A DNA stretch of 55,992 nucleotides, taken from the NCBI RefSeq assembly GCF_010499255.1, contig NZ_JAAGRN010000012.1, positions 1 to 55,992 on the forward strand, read 5' to 3'. The notes under the pieces are model-generated. The model saw only the letters and a list, made by a program, of their open reading frames with translations. It ran no database searches and had not been told where the DNA came from. This DNA comes from Sheuella amnicola (lineage in GTDB: Bacteria; Pseudomonadota; Gammaproteobacteria; Burkholderiales; Burkholderiaceae_B). Every line of letters starts with the position of its first letter. Positions within the stretch are counted from its first letter, which is position 1. This document shows positions 8,640-17,221 of the stretch, piece after piece. Made by a program: the position numbers and the translations under genes.

Positions 8640-9662
8640 ATGATCGTGGTTACACTATTCGGAACGACTGCCGGCCTAGAGGTGAAGAACCTCTCTGTGG
8701 GGGCGAAGCCATCGATCGAAACGCAGGATCAGTGGCTTGCGTTGTCCGATCAGGATACGAGGCCTCAAGCCGATCATGAATTGTTTCGATTCGATCGCAG
8801 AATAATCGATGGAAAAGTGCTGACATGGATCGGCCTCTATCGAGATCTTCCGGCAGTCGATTCGAAAGAGCAGGCCGGTTATTACGGTGCCGGACTCTGG
8901 ATTTACGACGCAGTCGTTCCTGGCCAACTTGTTGCCGAACTGCTTGTGAAAATGGCAGATCAGATTAAAAATCTCGCATTATCCGAAGGACGTTTCGTTA
9001 AAAAGATTGGTGACATTCTTTCTTCGGTTTCTGCTCCGGCGCAATTGATGGCGCTGCCTTCAAATACAAGACCAGTTGTTTCCGGTATATCGCCTAATGG
9101 GGAATACAAAGCGTTCCTTTCAAATCAAAAAAATCCTGTTGCAAGCTCGATAGACTGGGCTCAACGCAGTCGGACTGCCGAGATATTTAATCAGGCCTTG
9201 ATTGGTAATACAGAAAAAATCTTCGCCCAGGCAAACCAAGCTGGGTTAGAGCGATTCGATTCCGTAACAAACGCAGTGGAATGGGCATATTCTATGCAGG
9301 CAGCTTTGCTTGCAAAATATGCTCAAAATATGGATTCCGACAAATTAATTACCCTGGAAAAAGAAAACGAAATTCTTAGGAGTGAATTTGAAAAGCTTCG
9401 AAAAAAACTCATTGAGCAGAATTCGATTTATGGTAAAAATCCAGGCTCTCGTCAATCAAGAAAAAATAATGGGATAAAAGGCTTTTTATTCAAAAACTGG
9501 CCTTTGCTTATTTTGATTATCGTCTTGATGGCGACAATGTCCATGTTTGCGTTACTTTGGCAAGAGGCGCACTTGAAAAATAAAGCCTATGCCAAGGAAA
9601 TCACTTCCTTGATTCGTGTACAAAAAGAGTTGCGAAATCAACTCGTGGAAAAGAGAAATTAA
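8640..9662 (+). CDS. Unrecognised membrane-anchored coiled-coil protein
   Basis: I do not recognise this 340-residue protein. An N-terminal globular domain of about 150 residues (VVTLFGTTAGLEV, then WIGLYRDLPAVD and YYGAGLWIYDAVVPGQL) is followed by a middle region. A strongly charged coiled coil (about 235-265) precedes a basic stretch (about 267-280) and one transmembrane helix (NWPLLILIIVLMATMSMFALLW, about 288-309). A short second coiled coil ends the protein. The layout suggests a cytoplasmic domain tethered to the inner membrane. The start has only a weak ribosome-binding site. The next gene begins one base after its stop, so the two are probably co-transcribed and translationally coupled. 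Confidence 0.75.
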   Translation: MIVVTLFGTTAGLEVKNLSVGAKPSIETQDQWLALSDQDTRPQADHELFRFDRRIIDGKVLTWIGLYRDLPAVDSKEQAGYYGAGLWIYDAVVPGQLVAELLVKMADQIKNLALSEGRFVKKIGDILSSVSAPAQLMALPSNTRPVVSGISPNGEYKAFLSNQKNPVASSIDWAQRSRTAEIFNQALIGNTEKIFAQANQAGLERFDSVTNAVEWAYSMQAALLAKYAQNMDSDKLITLEKENEILRSEFEKLRKKLIEQNSIYGKNPGSRQSRKNNGIKGFLFKNWPLLILIIVLMATMSMFALLWQEAHLKNKAYAKEITSLIRVQKELRNQLVEKRN

Positions 9663-9663
9663 A

Positions 9664-10221
9664 GTGCCATTGCCTCAAAGTGTTGATCGTGAAGAGTTGC
9701 ATCAAAGACAAATCACAATGAAAGCGTACAAACGCTCCGATGGGTTGTATGACATCGAAGCGCGATTGATGGATACAAAAACGGCACCATTCTCAGCCCC
9801 TTTGTCTATGCAACCGCTTGCTCCGGGACGACCGATACATGATCTTTGGATCAGATTAGTGATTGACGACAATATGCTCGTTCATGATGCGATTGCTTCT
9901 TCTGATGCGACTCCTTTCTCGATTTGCAAGGAGGCGGGTGCAGCACTATCGTTTTTAAAGGGTGAAACGATTGGTTCCGGATGGAACAAGATTGTCAGGG
10001 ACGGACTGAAGGGAGCGATCGGTTGTACGCACCTGATGGAATTGTTGTCGCCAATGGCGACCACAGCGATGCAAGCTATGTGGCCTGTCAAGCAGACTAG
10101 ACCGATCAAAGTTGATGCCAATGGACGTCCGCTCAAAGTGGATAGTTGCTATGCTTATGCGGCAAAACGTGTCGTCGTCAAACAACTTTGGCCACAGCAC
10201 TATACAGGCGGTCAGGATTAA
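9664..10221 (+). CDS. DUF2889 domain protein
   Basis: A 185-residue protein of unknown function matching DUF2889 (PF11136), common in Burkholderiales. The typical opening PLPQSVDREELHQRQITMKAY, with YDIEARLMDTK next, supports the GTG start at 9664 rather than the later ATG at 9718. A conserved GCTHLMELLSPMATTAMQAM segment holds a cysteine-histidine pair. There is no signal peptide or membrane span. It begins one base after the preceding coiled-coil gene. Its TAA stop shares bases with the TAA of the convergent pfkB gene (TTAA, 10218-10221). Confidence 0.83.
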   Translation: MPLPQSVDREELHQRQITMKAYKRSDGLYDIEARLMDTKTAPFSAPLSMQPLAPGRPIHDLWIRLVIDDNMLVHDAIASSDATPFSICKEAGAALSFLKGETIGSGWNKIVRDGLKGAIGCTHLMELLSPMATTAMQAMWPVKQTRPIKVDANGRPLKVDSCYAYAAKRVVVKQLWPQHYTGGQD

Positions 10222-11159
10222 AGTCTCTGGACTGTAGCCTGCGAATATAGTCTGGCGACATCTTGTGCGTTACACATCTTGCTGTGAATGTTCAGAAGAG
10301 TACCTGTTGCGCAGGCAATGCCGTATTTGAATGCGATTTCCAGGTCATGATCTTGTGTTAGTCCCCAAAGAATTCCTCCGACCATGCTGTCGCCGGCTCC
10401 AACCGTGCTGAGCGGTTTAACGGGAATGGCCGGGGCCCGCAGTGCAAAGTCCCTACCGACCATCAAGGCACCCTCTTCACCGAGCGACAATACAACCAGT
10501 TGAGTGGAGCCAGACAGAATTAAGTTGCGGGCTGCCCGCAGTCTGGACTCTTCGGATTCGAGTTTCGCGTCAATCAACTCTTCCAGTTCTTGAAGGCTGG
10601 GTTTGATCATGTAAAGTCCACCAGCTTCAATAGCTTTGGCCAATGAAATTCCGGCAGTATCGAGTACAAAATGCGATCCGATTTTTGTTGCGATTACGGA
10701 TAGTTCGGCATAAAAATCGTGAGCCACGCCAGGAGGAAGGCTGCCACTGGCAACCAGAAATCGGGGTCCTTGTTTTAATTGTTTGAAGTAGCTCAGGCAA
10801 TCCTTTACATCCGAATCCGAGAGTGGCTCGCCCGGCAAAATAAAGCGAAAATCTCGCCCGCTTGATGTTTCATGAACAGAAAAACATTGGCGCGTATCTA
10901 TTGGCAGGGCAATCGATTCAAATCGTACACCTTCGTTGGATAATAGTTTGATCAGTCTTTGGCCGGTATAACCTCCCGAAGGAAACACCGCGCAACTTGT
11001 GCCCCCCATTTCCTTGATAACCCTAGCTACGTTGATTCCGCCACCTCCGGGTTGAAGAGTCTCCGGCGAGCATCGCAGCTTGTTCGTATCCACCACTTTT
11101 TCGACGGATGTCGACACGTCGAGTGACGGGTTCATCGTTAAGGTAATCGTATTAAACAT
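10218..11159 (-). CDS. pfkB: PfkB family sugar kinase (6-phosphofructokinase II / 1-phosphofructokinase type)
   Basis: A 313-residue ribokinase-family enzyme. TLTMNPSLDVST and the substrate motif QPGGGGINVARVI (about residues 40-52) match the hexose-phosphate branch (PfkB/FruK/LacC). The C-terminal STVGAGDSMVGGILWGL carries the anion hole and catalytic aspartate (GAGD). The ATG at 11159 gives the family's usual MFNTITLTMNPSLD start; an in-frame TTG at 11168 is less likely. It follows the LOG-family gene by only five bases, so the two probably form an operon. No fru PTS genes are nearby, which favours PfkB over FruK. Confidence 0.85.
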   Translation of the reverse strand: MFNTITLTMNPSLDVSTSVEKVVDTNKLRCSPETLQPGGGGINVARVIKEMGGTSCAVFPSGGYTGQRLIKLLSNEGVRFESIALPIDTRQCFSVHETSSGRDFRFILPGEPLSDSDVKDCLSYFKQLKQGPRFLVASGSLPPGVAHDFYAELSVIATKIGSHFVLDTAGISLAKAIEAGGLYMIKPSLQELEELIDAKLESEESRLRAARNLILSGSTQLVVLSLGEEGALMVGRDFALRAPAIPVKPLSTVGAGDSMVGGILWGLTQDHDLEIAFKYGIACATGTLLNIHSKMCNAQDVARLYSQATVQRL

Positions 11160-11164
11160 ACCGT

Positions 11165-12025
11165 TCAATTACCGAATTCGTACCAGTTTTGTATCGTATC
11201 CCAAGCGTCTTTGGCCGAATCGACAAAAGTGAGGATGTTGAGGTCTTCCGCATCGATCAGACCCTGGTCGACGAGCATGTCAAAACGCACGATGGTTTTC
11301 CAGTGTTCGGTTCCCACCAAAATCACCGGAAGCGGTTTCATCTTTTTGGTTTGTATCAGTGTCAGGACCTCAAATATCTCGTCAAAAGAGCCGAATCCAC
11401 CGGGGTATACGACAATGGCACGCGCCCGCAGCAAAAAGTGCATCTTGCGTAGCGCAAAATAATGAAAACGAAAACAAAGCGCGGGAGTGATGTAGCGATT
11501 GGGAGTCTGCTCTCTCGGTAGGCTAATGTTCAGTCCTATCGACAAATCGCCGGTTTCGAATGCCCCCCGGTTTGCCGCCTCCATGATTCCCGGGCCACCG
11601 CCGGTGCAAATATGCAGGCGTTTTTTGGGATTGGAATGCATGAGGTTGTGCGTTGCGACCAACCTACCGAATTCCCGAGCCGATTCGTATAAGGCGCTGT
11701 TTTTAAGCGCCAGCAGTGCCTTTGCCGTGTCAGTATCGTTTTTAGCCTCGGAAATCATTTTTTCAGCCTTTTCCTGACTGACAAATCGCGCGGAGCCGAA
11801 CACGACAATCATGTGATCGATATCGTTTTCACGCAAAATCAGATCCGCTTTCAGTAATTCAAGTTGAAATCTGATACCCCTAACTTCCGGGCGCTCTATG
11901 AATTCTTTGTCTTCAAAGGCAAAAACATACGATTCGCTTGCCTCTTGCATCGAATGAGGCGGCTCTGCGCGACTCAGTATTTCGGCAATTAAAGGTGCGT
12001 TATCGTTCGTGAGTTTATGTGACAC
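11165..12025 (-). CDS. LOG family protein (YgdH/PpnN-like nucleotide 5'-monophosphate nucleosidase type)
   Basis: A Rossmann-fold protein of the LOG (lysine-decarboxylase-like) family that usually cleaves the N-glycosidic bond of nucleoside monophosphates. The paired signatures are present: GGGPGIMEAANRGAF (about residue 135) and the PGGFGSFDEIFEVLTLIQ motif (about residue 210), a form of PGGxGTxxE. The proposed GTG start at 12025 has GGCAGGA 8 nt upstream; a TTG at 12043 is the only longer option. It is upstream of pfkB in the same direction. The substrate is not determined. Confidence 0.82.
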   Translation of the reverse strand: MSHKLTNDNAPLIAEILSRAEPPHSMQEASESYVFAFEDKEFIERPEVRGIRFQLELLKADLILRENDIDHMIVVFGSARFVSQEKAEKMISEAKNDTDTAKALLALKNSALYESAREFGRLVATHNLMHSNPKKRLHICTGGGPGIMEAANRGAFETGDLSIGLNISLPREQTPNRYITPALCFRFHYFALRKMHFLLRARAIVVYPGGFGSFDEIFEVLTLIQTKKMKPLPVILVGTEHWKTIVRFDMLVDQGLIDAEDLNILTFVDSAKDAWDTIQNWYEFGN

Positions 12026-12154
12026 GTGACTAATCCTGCCCAAAAGAATGATTCAGAAAGATAACTGGCTGTATAGCGATATTCTGTCCTAATATTCCAG
12101 AAATTCAAATTGTTAAGTTAATTAAAACGATTAATCGACGTAAAGGGGATGCAA

Positions 12155-13012
12155 GTGAAATTGGCCAGCTATCAGTATCAGGGACGTGTCTCCTACGGGA
12201 TTGTCGTAGATGACGGCGGGGTTGTGGACTTATCTTCCCGTATAGGGACAACGTATCCGACACTGTTATCCCTGATTCAAAAGCAGGGTTGGGATGCGGC
12301 CCGGCAGATCGCCCACGAGATTGCTCGCGGTAGCCTCAATGTGGATTACAACGAGTCGGACTTGACCTATCTTCCGTTATTTCTCGAGCCTGTCACAATT
12401 CACTGTATAGGGTTGAATTACGCCGCTCACGCAGCCGAAGCAGGGCATAAGCCGCCCGAGTTTCCTCGTACATTTGTCAAAATTCCGGCCGCACTTGTCG
12501 GACATGGAGAAGCTTTCGAAAAACCAACCTTATCCCCCGAGTTCGATTTCGAGGGTGAGCTGGCGGTGGTGATTAGTCAAACAGGTCGCAATATTCCCAG
12601 GAAAAAAGCGCATGAATACATTGCTGGTTATACCTGCTTCATGGATGGATCAGTGCGTGATTATCAGTTTCAGCGCACGCTGGATCAGGGTAAAAATTTT
12701 TACAGATCAAGCTCCATCGGTCCTGCATTAGTCACGGCGGACGAGGTTGGTGATCTGGATCAATTGTCTCTTACGACCGTCGTCAGCGGCGAAACGATGC
12801 AGCATAGCAAGTTCGATAATCTGATATTTTCGGTGCCTCAACTGATTGAGTATTTGTCCGGGATTACCGAGTTGCGCGCCGGAGACGTGATCGCCACGGG
12901 CACCCCTGAAGGTGTTGGTTTTAGCCGTACGCCTCCACGATTTTTGCAGCATGGCGACGTGGTCGAAGTCATCATCGACAAGGTCGGTACGCTTCGCAAC
13001 GTTGTTGATTGA
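12155..13012 (+). CDS. Fumarylacetoacetate hydrolase (FAH) family protein
   Basis: A 285-residue enzyme of the FAH/2-hydroxyhepta-diene-dioate isomerase superfamily, which hydrolyses or isomerises C-C bonds in aromatic or sugar-acid breakdown. The metal ligands fall in FDFEGELAVVI (two glutamates, about residue 133) and CFMDGSVRDYQ (aspartate, about residue 165). The ending GDVIATGTPEGVGFSRTPPRFL is characteristic. AGGGG at 12144-12148 sits 6 nt before GTG 12155 but touches the ATG at 12149, so GTG is preferred and gives the family-like MKLASY start. Its stop abuts that of the convergent hemerythrin gene. Confidence 0.87.
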   Translation: MKLASYQYQGRVSYGIVVDDGGVVDLSSRIGTTYPTLLSLIQKQGWDAARQIAHEIARGSLNVDYNESDLTYLPLFLEPVTIHCIGLNYAAHAAEAGHKPPEFPRTFVKIPAALVGHGEAFEKPTLSPEFDFEGELAVVISQTGRNIPRKKAHEYIAGYTCFMDGSVRDYQFQRTLDQGKNFYRSSSIGPALVTADEVGDLDQLSLTTVVSGETMQHSKFDNLIFSVPQLIEYLSGITELRAGDVIATGTPEGVGFSRTPPRFLQHGDVVEVIIDKVGTLRNVVD

Positions 13013-13531
13013 TCAGTGCAGATGTTTGGCACCGCGACGTTGCGCCATGCGCACACCGATCGCGCGTAATTTTGCCTGGTCCAGTAATGCAATGGCAGGG
13101 TAAATTTCGGCCTCTTCACGATCGGCGTGTTCTACGTATGCCTGGGCGAATCGATTCAGGTTTTCTGGAGTAGCAATGAACTCTTTCTGCTCGATTCGCT
13201 CCAGCCATTGGCGCACTTCTGACCATAATTTCTCAAGCTCGAAATGTTGAGCCTGCAATTGTCGAATTGACCGATCCAGCGCGAATTTATGTTCGGCATC
13301 TAAATCTTTGTGATTCAGCGCCAGTAGAGCCGGATAAACATCAAGGTCTTCATCGTCATGGTGCAGTGGTGCTGCGATATTGAAATAGCGCAACACCTTC
13401 TGTGCGGCTTGTGACGCGGCATCGTCTGCACCATGGGCAATGACATGTGCCGCGATTTTGTCGGTCAAACGCGCAAAGCGTCTGACTTTCTCATGGCAAA
13501 GCGTCAACATTTCGAGCGGATCGTCAAACAT
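13013..13531 (-). CDS. Hemerythrin HHE domain protein
   Basis: A 172-residue all-helical di-iron protein. The expected ligands appear in LHHDDEDLDVYPALL (about residue 56), QAQHFELEKLW (about residue 95) and YVEHADREEAEIYPAI (about residue 133). Its start overlaps the 3' end of ytfE by 8 bp, so the two are translationally coupled and share the NorR/sigma-54 promoter. The likely role is binding of O2, NO or iron during nitrosative stress, as for the upstream YtfE; this function is inferred from context. Confidence 0.88.
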   Translation of the reverse strand: MFDDPLEMLTLCHEKVRRFARLTDKIAAHVIAHGADDAASQAAQKVLRYFNIAAPLHHDDEDLDVYPALLALNHKDLDAEHKFALDRSIRQLQAQHFELEKLWSEVRQWLERIEQKEFIATPENLNRFAQAYVEHADREEAEIYPAIALLDQAKLRAIGVRMAQRRGAKHLH

Positions 13532-14210
13532 GTTCAGCCTGAGTCTTTCTTTCCATGAAGAGAATATTGTTTTCCAGGTGAATGTGTTGCATTAAATCCT
13601 CGCGCAATTGATGCAGTCCGGCATATAACGCTCTCCAAGTATTGCAAGCATCGGCAGGGGGCGTGATGTCGTTGGTCAAGGCTTCTAGTCTGGCAAGAGC
13701 CTCGCCATGCTGATCGTGTTCGAATCGCATCATCGATACCGGCGCAGGCACTTCAACCGGAGATATGCGTCTGAGCATCGGGAAAAGCACCTGCTCCTCT
13801 TTCATCATATGACTTTCGAGTTCTTGTTGCATATCTGCAAGGTGATCAGCGAGCCCATGCGGGCAGGTTGGTCGATCGCCATGCACTTGTTCGACTCGAC
13901 GGGCAAGGCGTGTCAGCTCGGGCAGTTGCTCTCGATGTACATCGTGATACCGATGCAGTATATGATCGATCAAAGTATCCACCGGAACCTCGCGCCAATC
14001 ACGATATTCGGCCTGACTCATTCCCGATAGTGTCGACAAGGCGTCCAGAACGGGCTTGGGGTCCTCCACTTTGCGTCTTTCCAGTGCTTCGCGCAAACTT
14101 TTACTGCCACCACAACAGAAATCCAGTTTGTACTGATGAAACACCCGCGTTGCGCCGGGAATTTCACATGCGATCGAACCAATCGTGCGGTCAAGCAATT
14201 GCGTTGTCAT
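13524..14210 (-). CDS. ytfE: YtfE/RIC family di-iron protein, iron-sulfur cluster repair
   Basis: A 228-residue RIC (repair of iron centres) protein. The N-terminal ScdA-type domain carries FCCGG (about residue 31), followed by the hemerythrin-like domain with HRYHDVHREQLPEL, HMMKEEQVLFP, EHDQHGEAL and HIHLENNILFM ligand blocks. E. coli YtfE (220 aa) repairs iron-sulfur clusters damaged by NO and releases NO or iron. The gene is divergent from norR. A near-perfect sigma-54 promoter with NorR boxes behind it lies upstream, which shows NO-inducible control directly. The coupled second gene is another hemerythrin. Confidence 0.93.
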   Translation of the reverse strand: MTTQLLDRTIGSIACEIPGATRVFHQYKLDFCCGGSKSLREALERRKVEDPKPVLDALSTLSGMSQAEYRDWREVPVDTLIDHILHRYHDVHREQLPELTRLARRVEQVHGDRPTCPHGLADHLADMQQELESHMMKEEQVLFPMLRRISPVEVPAPVSMMRFEHDQHGEALARLEALTNDITPPADACNTWRALYAGLHQLREDLMQHIHLENNILFMERKTQAEHV

Positions 14211-14260
14211 GATGACTCCTTTCTACTGAATATGCACATTCGTGCTGACAGCTTGTACAA

Positions 14261-14276
14261 AGCAATTACCGTGCCA
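14261..14276 (-). promoter_or_regulatory. Sigma-54 promoter of ytfE
   Basis: On the minus strand TGGCAC, GGTAA, TTGCT read as an almost perfect -24/-12 element (consensus TGGCACG-N4-TTGCW). Transcription would start near 14250, about 40 nt before the ytfE start codon. The three NorR boxes lie about 65-125 bp upstream of that point, the usual enhancer distance. Confidence 0.88.
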
Positions 14277-14316
14277 GTTTTTAAATTATTGATAATAATG
14301 AATTTATTTTTTTATT

Positions 14317-14374
14317 GGTATAAAATACCCTGTAAATAATTGTATTTTTTACCCTTTACTGGGTATTTTTAACC
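14317..14374. promoter_or_regulatory. Three NorR enhancer boxes (GGT-N7-ACC)
   Basis: Three copies of the NorR operator lie in the ytfE-norR intergenic region: GGTATAAAATACC (14317-14329), TGTATTTTTTACC (14341-14353, first base off consensus) and GGTATTTTTAACC (14362-14374). They are spaced 24 and 21 bp start to start, about two helical turns. Triple NorR sites are known for norR-controlled promoters in Ralstonia and E. coli. The last box ends 15 bp before the norR start, so NorR may also repress its own gene. Confidence 0.88.
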
Positions 14375-14389
14375 CTACTGTTGATAAGC

Positions 14390-15994
14390 ATGTCTGACCG
14401 TCTAAACATAGAAATTTCCATCGTTGCAGACTTGGTTGCAGATCTTCCTTATGCAATTCGAGCACAGCGCTTGGTCAATAGTATTCGCGAGTTTTTTTCG
14501 TGCGATGCGGTCGGACTACTTAAGATTGATGGAGACAGCCTGACTCCAATTGCGATGCAAGGCTTAACGCTAGAAGCACTGGGCAGACGATTTCTGATTT
14601 CCCAGCACGCTCGTTTGGCAAGCATTTTGTCGACGAGATCACCGGTTCGGTTTTTACCCGGCAATCCGTTGCCCGACCCGTATGACGGCTTGCTTGAGCA
14701 TCATGCGGATCAAGCATTGCCTGTGCATGATTGCATGGGAATAAGCCTGCATCTTGAAGGACAGCTATGGGGGGCGCTCACACTGGACGCCTTTAATGGA
14801 AAAACTTTTCAGCAATCCGATCCCGATCGGCTCGCCTCTTTTGCAATTCTTATTCAGGCTGCAATGCGCGTGTCGCAACTGGAGCAGGACAATCGGCATT
14901 TGCGGTTATTGCGCGGCAATGAAAACCCGGTCGCGTCAACGGACCATGAACACATAGAAATTATTGGCCACAGCCCCGTCTTGCAAAACTTGCTTAAAGA
15001 ATTGGATGTGGTCGCCGAATCCGATTTGCCGGTGTTATTGCTGGGTGAAACGGGGGTCGGCAAAGAGTTGTTTGCCCAGCGTGTCCATCGCACATCGCAA
15101 AGATGCCATCATCCTCTCATTAAGGTTAACTGCGCAGCTCTTCCCGAGTCCCTGGCAGAAAGCGAACTGTTTGGTCATGTAAAAGGTGCGTTTTCCGGTG
15201 CGACGACTGACCGTATGGGGCGCATCGAAGCTGCTCAACATGGAACGCTATTTCTGGATGAGGTCGGAGAGCTGCCATTAAGCATTCAGGCAAAATTGTT
15301 GAGGACACTTCAAAACGGCGAGATTCAACGATTGGGGGAAGACAAGCCTCGTCAGGTCAACACCAGAATCATTTCCGCCACAAATCGACAGTTGCAGGAG
15401 CAGGTGCGCCAAGGGAGTTTTCGCGCGGACCTTTACCATCGATTGTCGGTATACCCTGTTCACGTACCCGCCTTAAGGGAGCGCGGAAGTGATGTGTTGA
15501 TACTGGCCGGTCGATTCCTAGAGTTAAATCGTGCCCGATTGGGAATGCGCAGCTTGAGACTTTCAGAGTCAGCTGAACGGGCGCTCTGCGAATATTCATG
15601 GCCCGGTAATGTCCGAGAGCTGGAGCATGTCATTAGTCGCGCAGCTTTGCGCACGGTGAGTCTTGGAGCCAATCGGAATGAAATCATCACGATCGGGCCG
15701 GAACTTTTAGCGCTTGAATCTACCAGCAACGATCATGATAATTTTTTGTCTTCAACGTGTTTTCATGTATCCGACTCGCAGAGCATTAGACAAGTTGAAT
15801 CAACGTATCCTAGTCGCACGCAAGCAGAGCAAAAACATACTCAGTCACTACGCGAGGCAACCGAATTTTTCCAGCGTAAACAAATAAGGGAACGTTTGGA
15901 ACAACATAATGGCAATTGGGCCGCGACAGCGCGAAGCCTCGAGCTAGACACAAGTAATTTACACAAGCTGGCAAAAAAACTTGGTCTGAAGTGA
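14390..15994 (+). CDS. norR: NorR, nitric-oxide-sensing sigma-54 activator
   Basis: A 534-residue enhancer-binding protein. Residues about 1-165 form the GAF domain that in NorR carries the NO-sensing iron. Residues about 190-425 form the AAA+ domain with Walker A GETGVGKELFA, the sigma-54 contact loop GAFSGA, and Walker B GTLFLDEVGELP. The C-terminal Fis-type helix-turn-helix ends NWAATARSLELDTSNLHKLAKKLGLK, very like E. coli NorR. The ATG at 14390 gives the usual MSDRL-type start; the upstream TTG at 14381 is not needed. The contact loop has serine where GAFTGA is usual, a conservative change. Its target is the divergent ytfE operon. Confidence 0.94.
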   Translation: MSDRLNIEISIVADLVADLPYAIRAQRLVNSIREFFSCDAVGLLKIDGDSLTPIAMQGLTLEALGRRFLISQHARLASILSTRSPVRFLPGNPLPDPYDGLLEHHADQALPVHDCMGISLHLEGQLWGALTLDAFNGKTFQQSDPDRLASFAILIQAAMRVSQLEQDNRHLRLLRGNENPVASTDHEHIEIIGHSPVLQNLLKELDVVAESDLPVLLLGETGVGKELFAQRVHRTSQRCHHPLIKVNCAALPESLAESELFGHVKGAFSGATTDRMGRIEAAQHGTLFLDEVGELPLSIQAKLLRTLQNGEIQRLGEDKPRQVNTRIISATNRQLQEQVRQGSFRADLYHRLSVYPVHVPALRERGSDVLILAGRFLELNRARLGMRSLRLSESAERALCEYSWPGNVRELEHVISRAALRTVSLGANRNEIITIGPELLALESTSNDHDNFLSSTCFHVSDSQSIRQVESTYPSRTQAEQKHTQSLREATEFFQRKQIRERLEQHNGNWAATARSLELDTSNLHKLAKKLGLK

Positions 15995-16003
15995 AAACGG
16001 GCT

Positions 16004-17083
16004 CTAGAACAAATGACCGCTTTTAGTTGCCTTTGTTCTCAGGTAGCCTTGATTGTGCTGATTGGATGGAAAAACATGGGGGACGCGCTCTGTGACCTCG
16101 ATGCCATGGCGTTTCAGGGCATCAACCTTAAGCGGATTGTTGGTCATTAGGCGAACCTTTGAAATCCCTTGCAGCCTGAGCATCTGTGCTGCCGGCAGAT
16201 AACTGCGCTCATCCGAATCGAACCCGAGTTGAAAGTTAGCGTCGACCGTATCGAATCCTGCATCCTGCAATCTATACGCACGCAACTTGTTCACTAAACC
16301 GATGCCTCTGCCTTCTTGCGCCAGATAAAGCAATATCCCGCTACCGGCTTTGGACATTTCGGCAATGGCCCCACGCAGTTGGTTTCCGCAATCACAACGC
16401 AATGAACCAAGTAAATCACCTGTGAAGCATTCGGAGTGCAGGCGAATTAGCACGGGCTTGGATATGTCAGGCTCGCCCACAACGATTGCCAAGTGCTCAA
16501 TTCCACCATCCCTTGGGCGGAAGGCCAGGATCCGGGCATTTTCGGCACCTTCGAGCGGGACACGTGCTTCACTAACCAGCTCAAGCTTGTTTGCGGCCGT
16601 TTTCATGTAACTTTCGATATTTGCAACCTCAACCTCGACAATATCTCCAATGACGGTTGTTGAATCGACATCGGCGATGATTGAGGCGGGAACTAATCGG
16701 GATAGCTTTGCCAGGGTGACGCTGGCTTGTTCGATGCGTGTCGCGTCCATGACTTTGAAAGAGAATAAGTCAGGGGCAGGCGTGCGGTCAGCAAGCGGGT
16801 CAACCAAAAAATTAATCGTAGACGTATCGAATCCGAATTCAGTGCTCAAAGCAGTTGCGGAGTCGCTTTTTGATTGAAGTCCCAAAACTTTCGCGCGCGA
16901 CCCCGTCATGACGAGTCGCAAATCTGCATTTGAGGCAGTGCGTTTCAAAGACTCGAGACGTTCGGGCGTTGCCATTTCTGCTGCCAACATGAGTAACGAC
17001 GAATCGACAGCGCGCAACCGTACCGCGGCGCCACGACGCAACTCCGAAACGGCGCGATCTACTTGAACAAGGGAATCAGACAT
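16004..17083 (-). CDS. ribA: GTP cyclohydrolase II with degenerate RibB-like N-terminal domain
   Basis: This 359-residue protein would catalyse the first step of riboflavin synthesis, opening the imidazole ring of GTP. The C-terminal half (about 165-345) is a full GTP cyclohydrolase II. It has HSECFTGDLLGSLRCDCG with the three zinc cysteines, the EGRGIGL catalytic arginine region and RLMTNNPLK. The N-terminal half aligns in position with DHBP synthase (RibB) but lacks the acidic DDEDRENEG-type active-site signature, so that activity is probably lost. No FMN riboswitch or other rib gene is nearby. It is convergent with norR, nine bases apart. Confidence 0.88.
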   Translation of the reverse strand: MSDSLVQVDRAVSELRRGAAVRLRAVDSSLLMLAAEMATPERLESLKRTASNADLRLVMTGSRAKVLGLQSKSDSATALSTEFGFDTSTINFLVDPLADRTPAPDLFSFKVMDATRIEQASVTLAKLSRLVPASIIADVDSTTVIGDIVEVEVANIESYMKTAANKLELVSEARVPLEGAENARILAFRPRDGGIEHLAIVVGEPDISKPVLIRLHSECFTGDLLGSLRCDCGNQLRGAIAEMSKAGSGILLYLAQEGRGIGLVNKLRAYRLQDAGFDTVDANFQLGFDSDERSYLPAAQMLRLQGISKVRLMTNNPLKVDALKRHGIEVTERVPHVFPSNQHNQGYLRTKATKSGHLF

Positions 17084-17221
17084 GGAAATCAGGACTTTTC
17101 AACAAGCCACATTGTAATGCGTAACTTTACTTAGGGCGCTCATGTTAACTTTAAGCTCGCAGGAGTCTCAATTAGGCTCAGCAATGTAGCGATTTTCGTT
17201 CAACTTCCCGTAAGAGGCATC

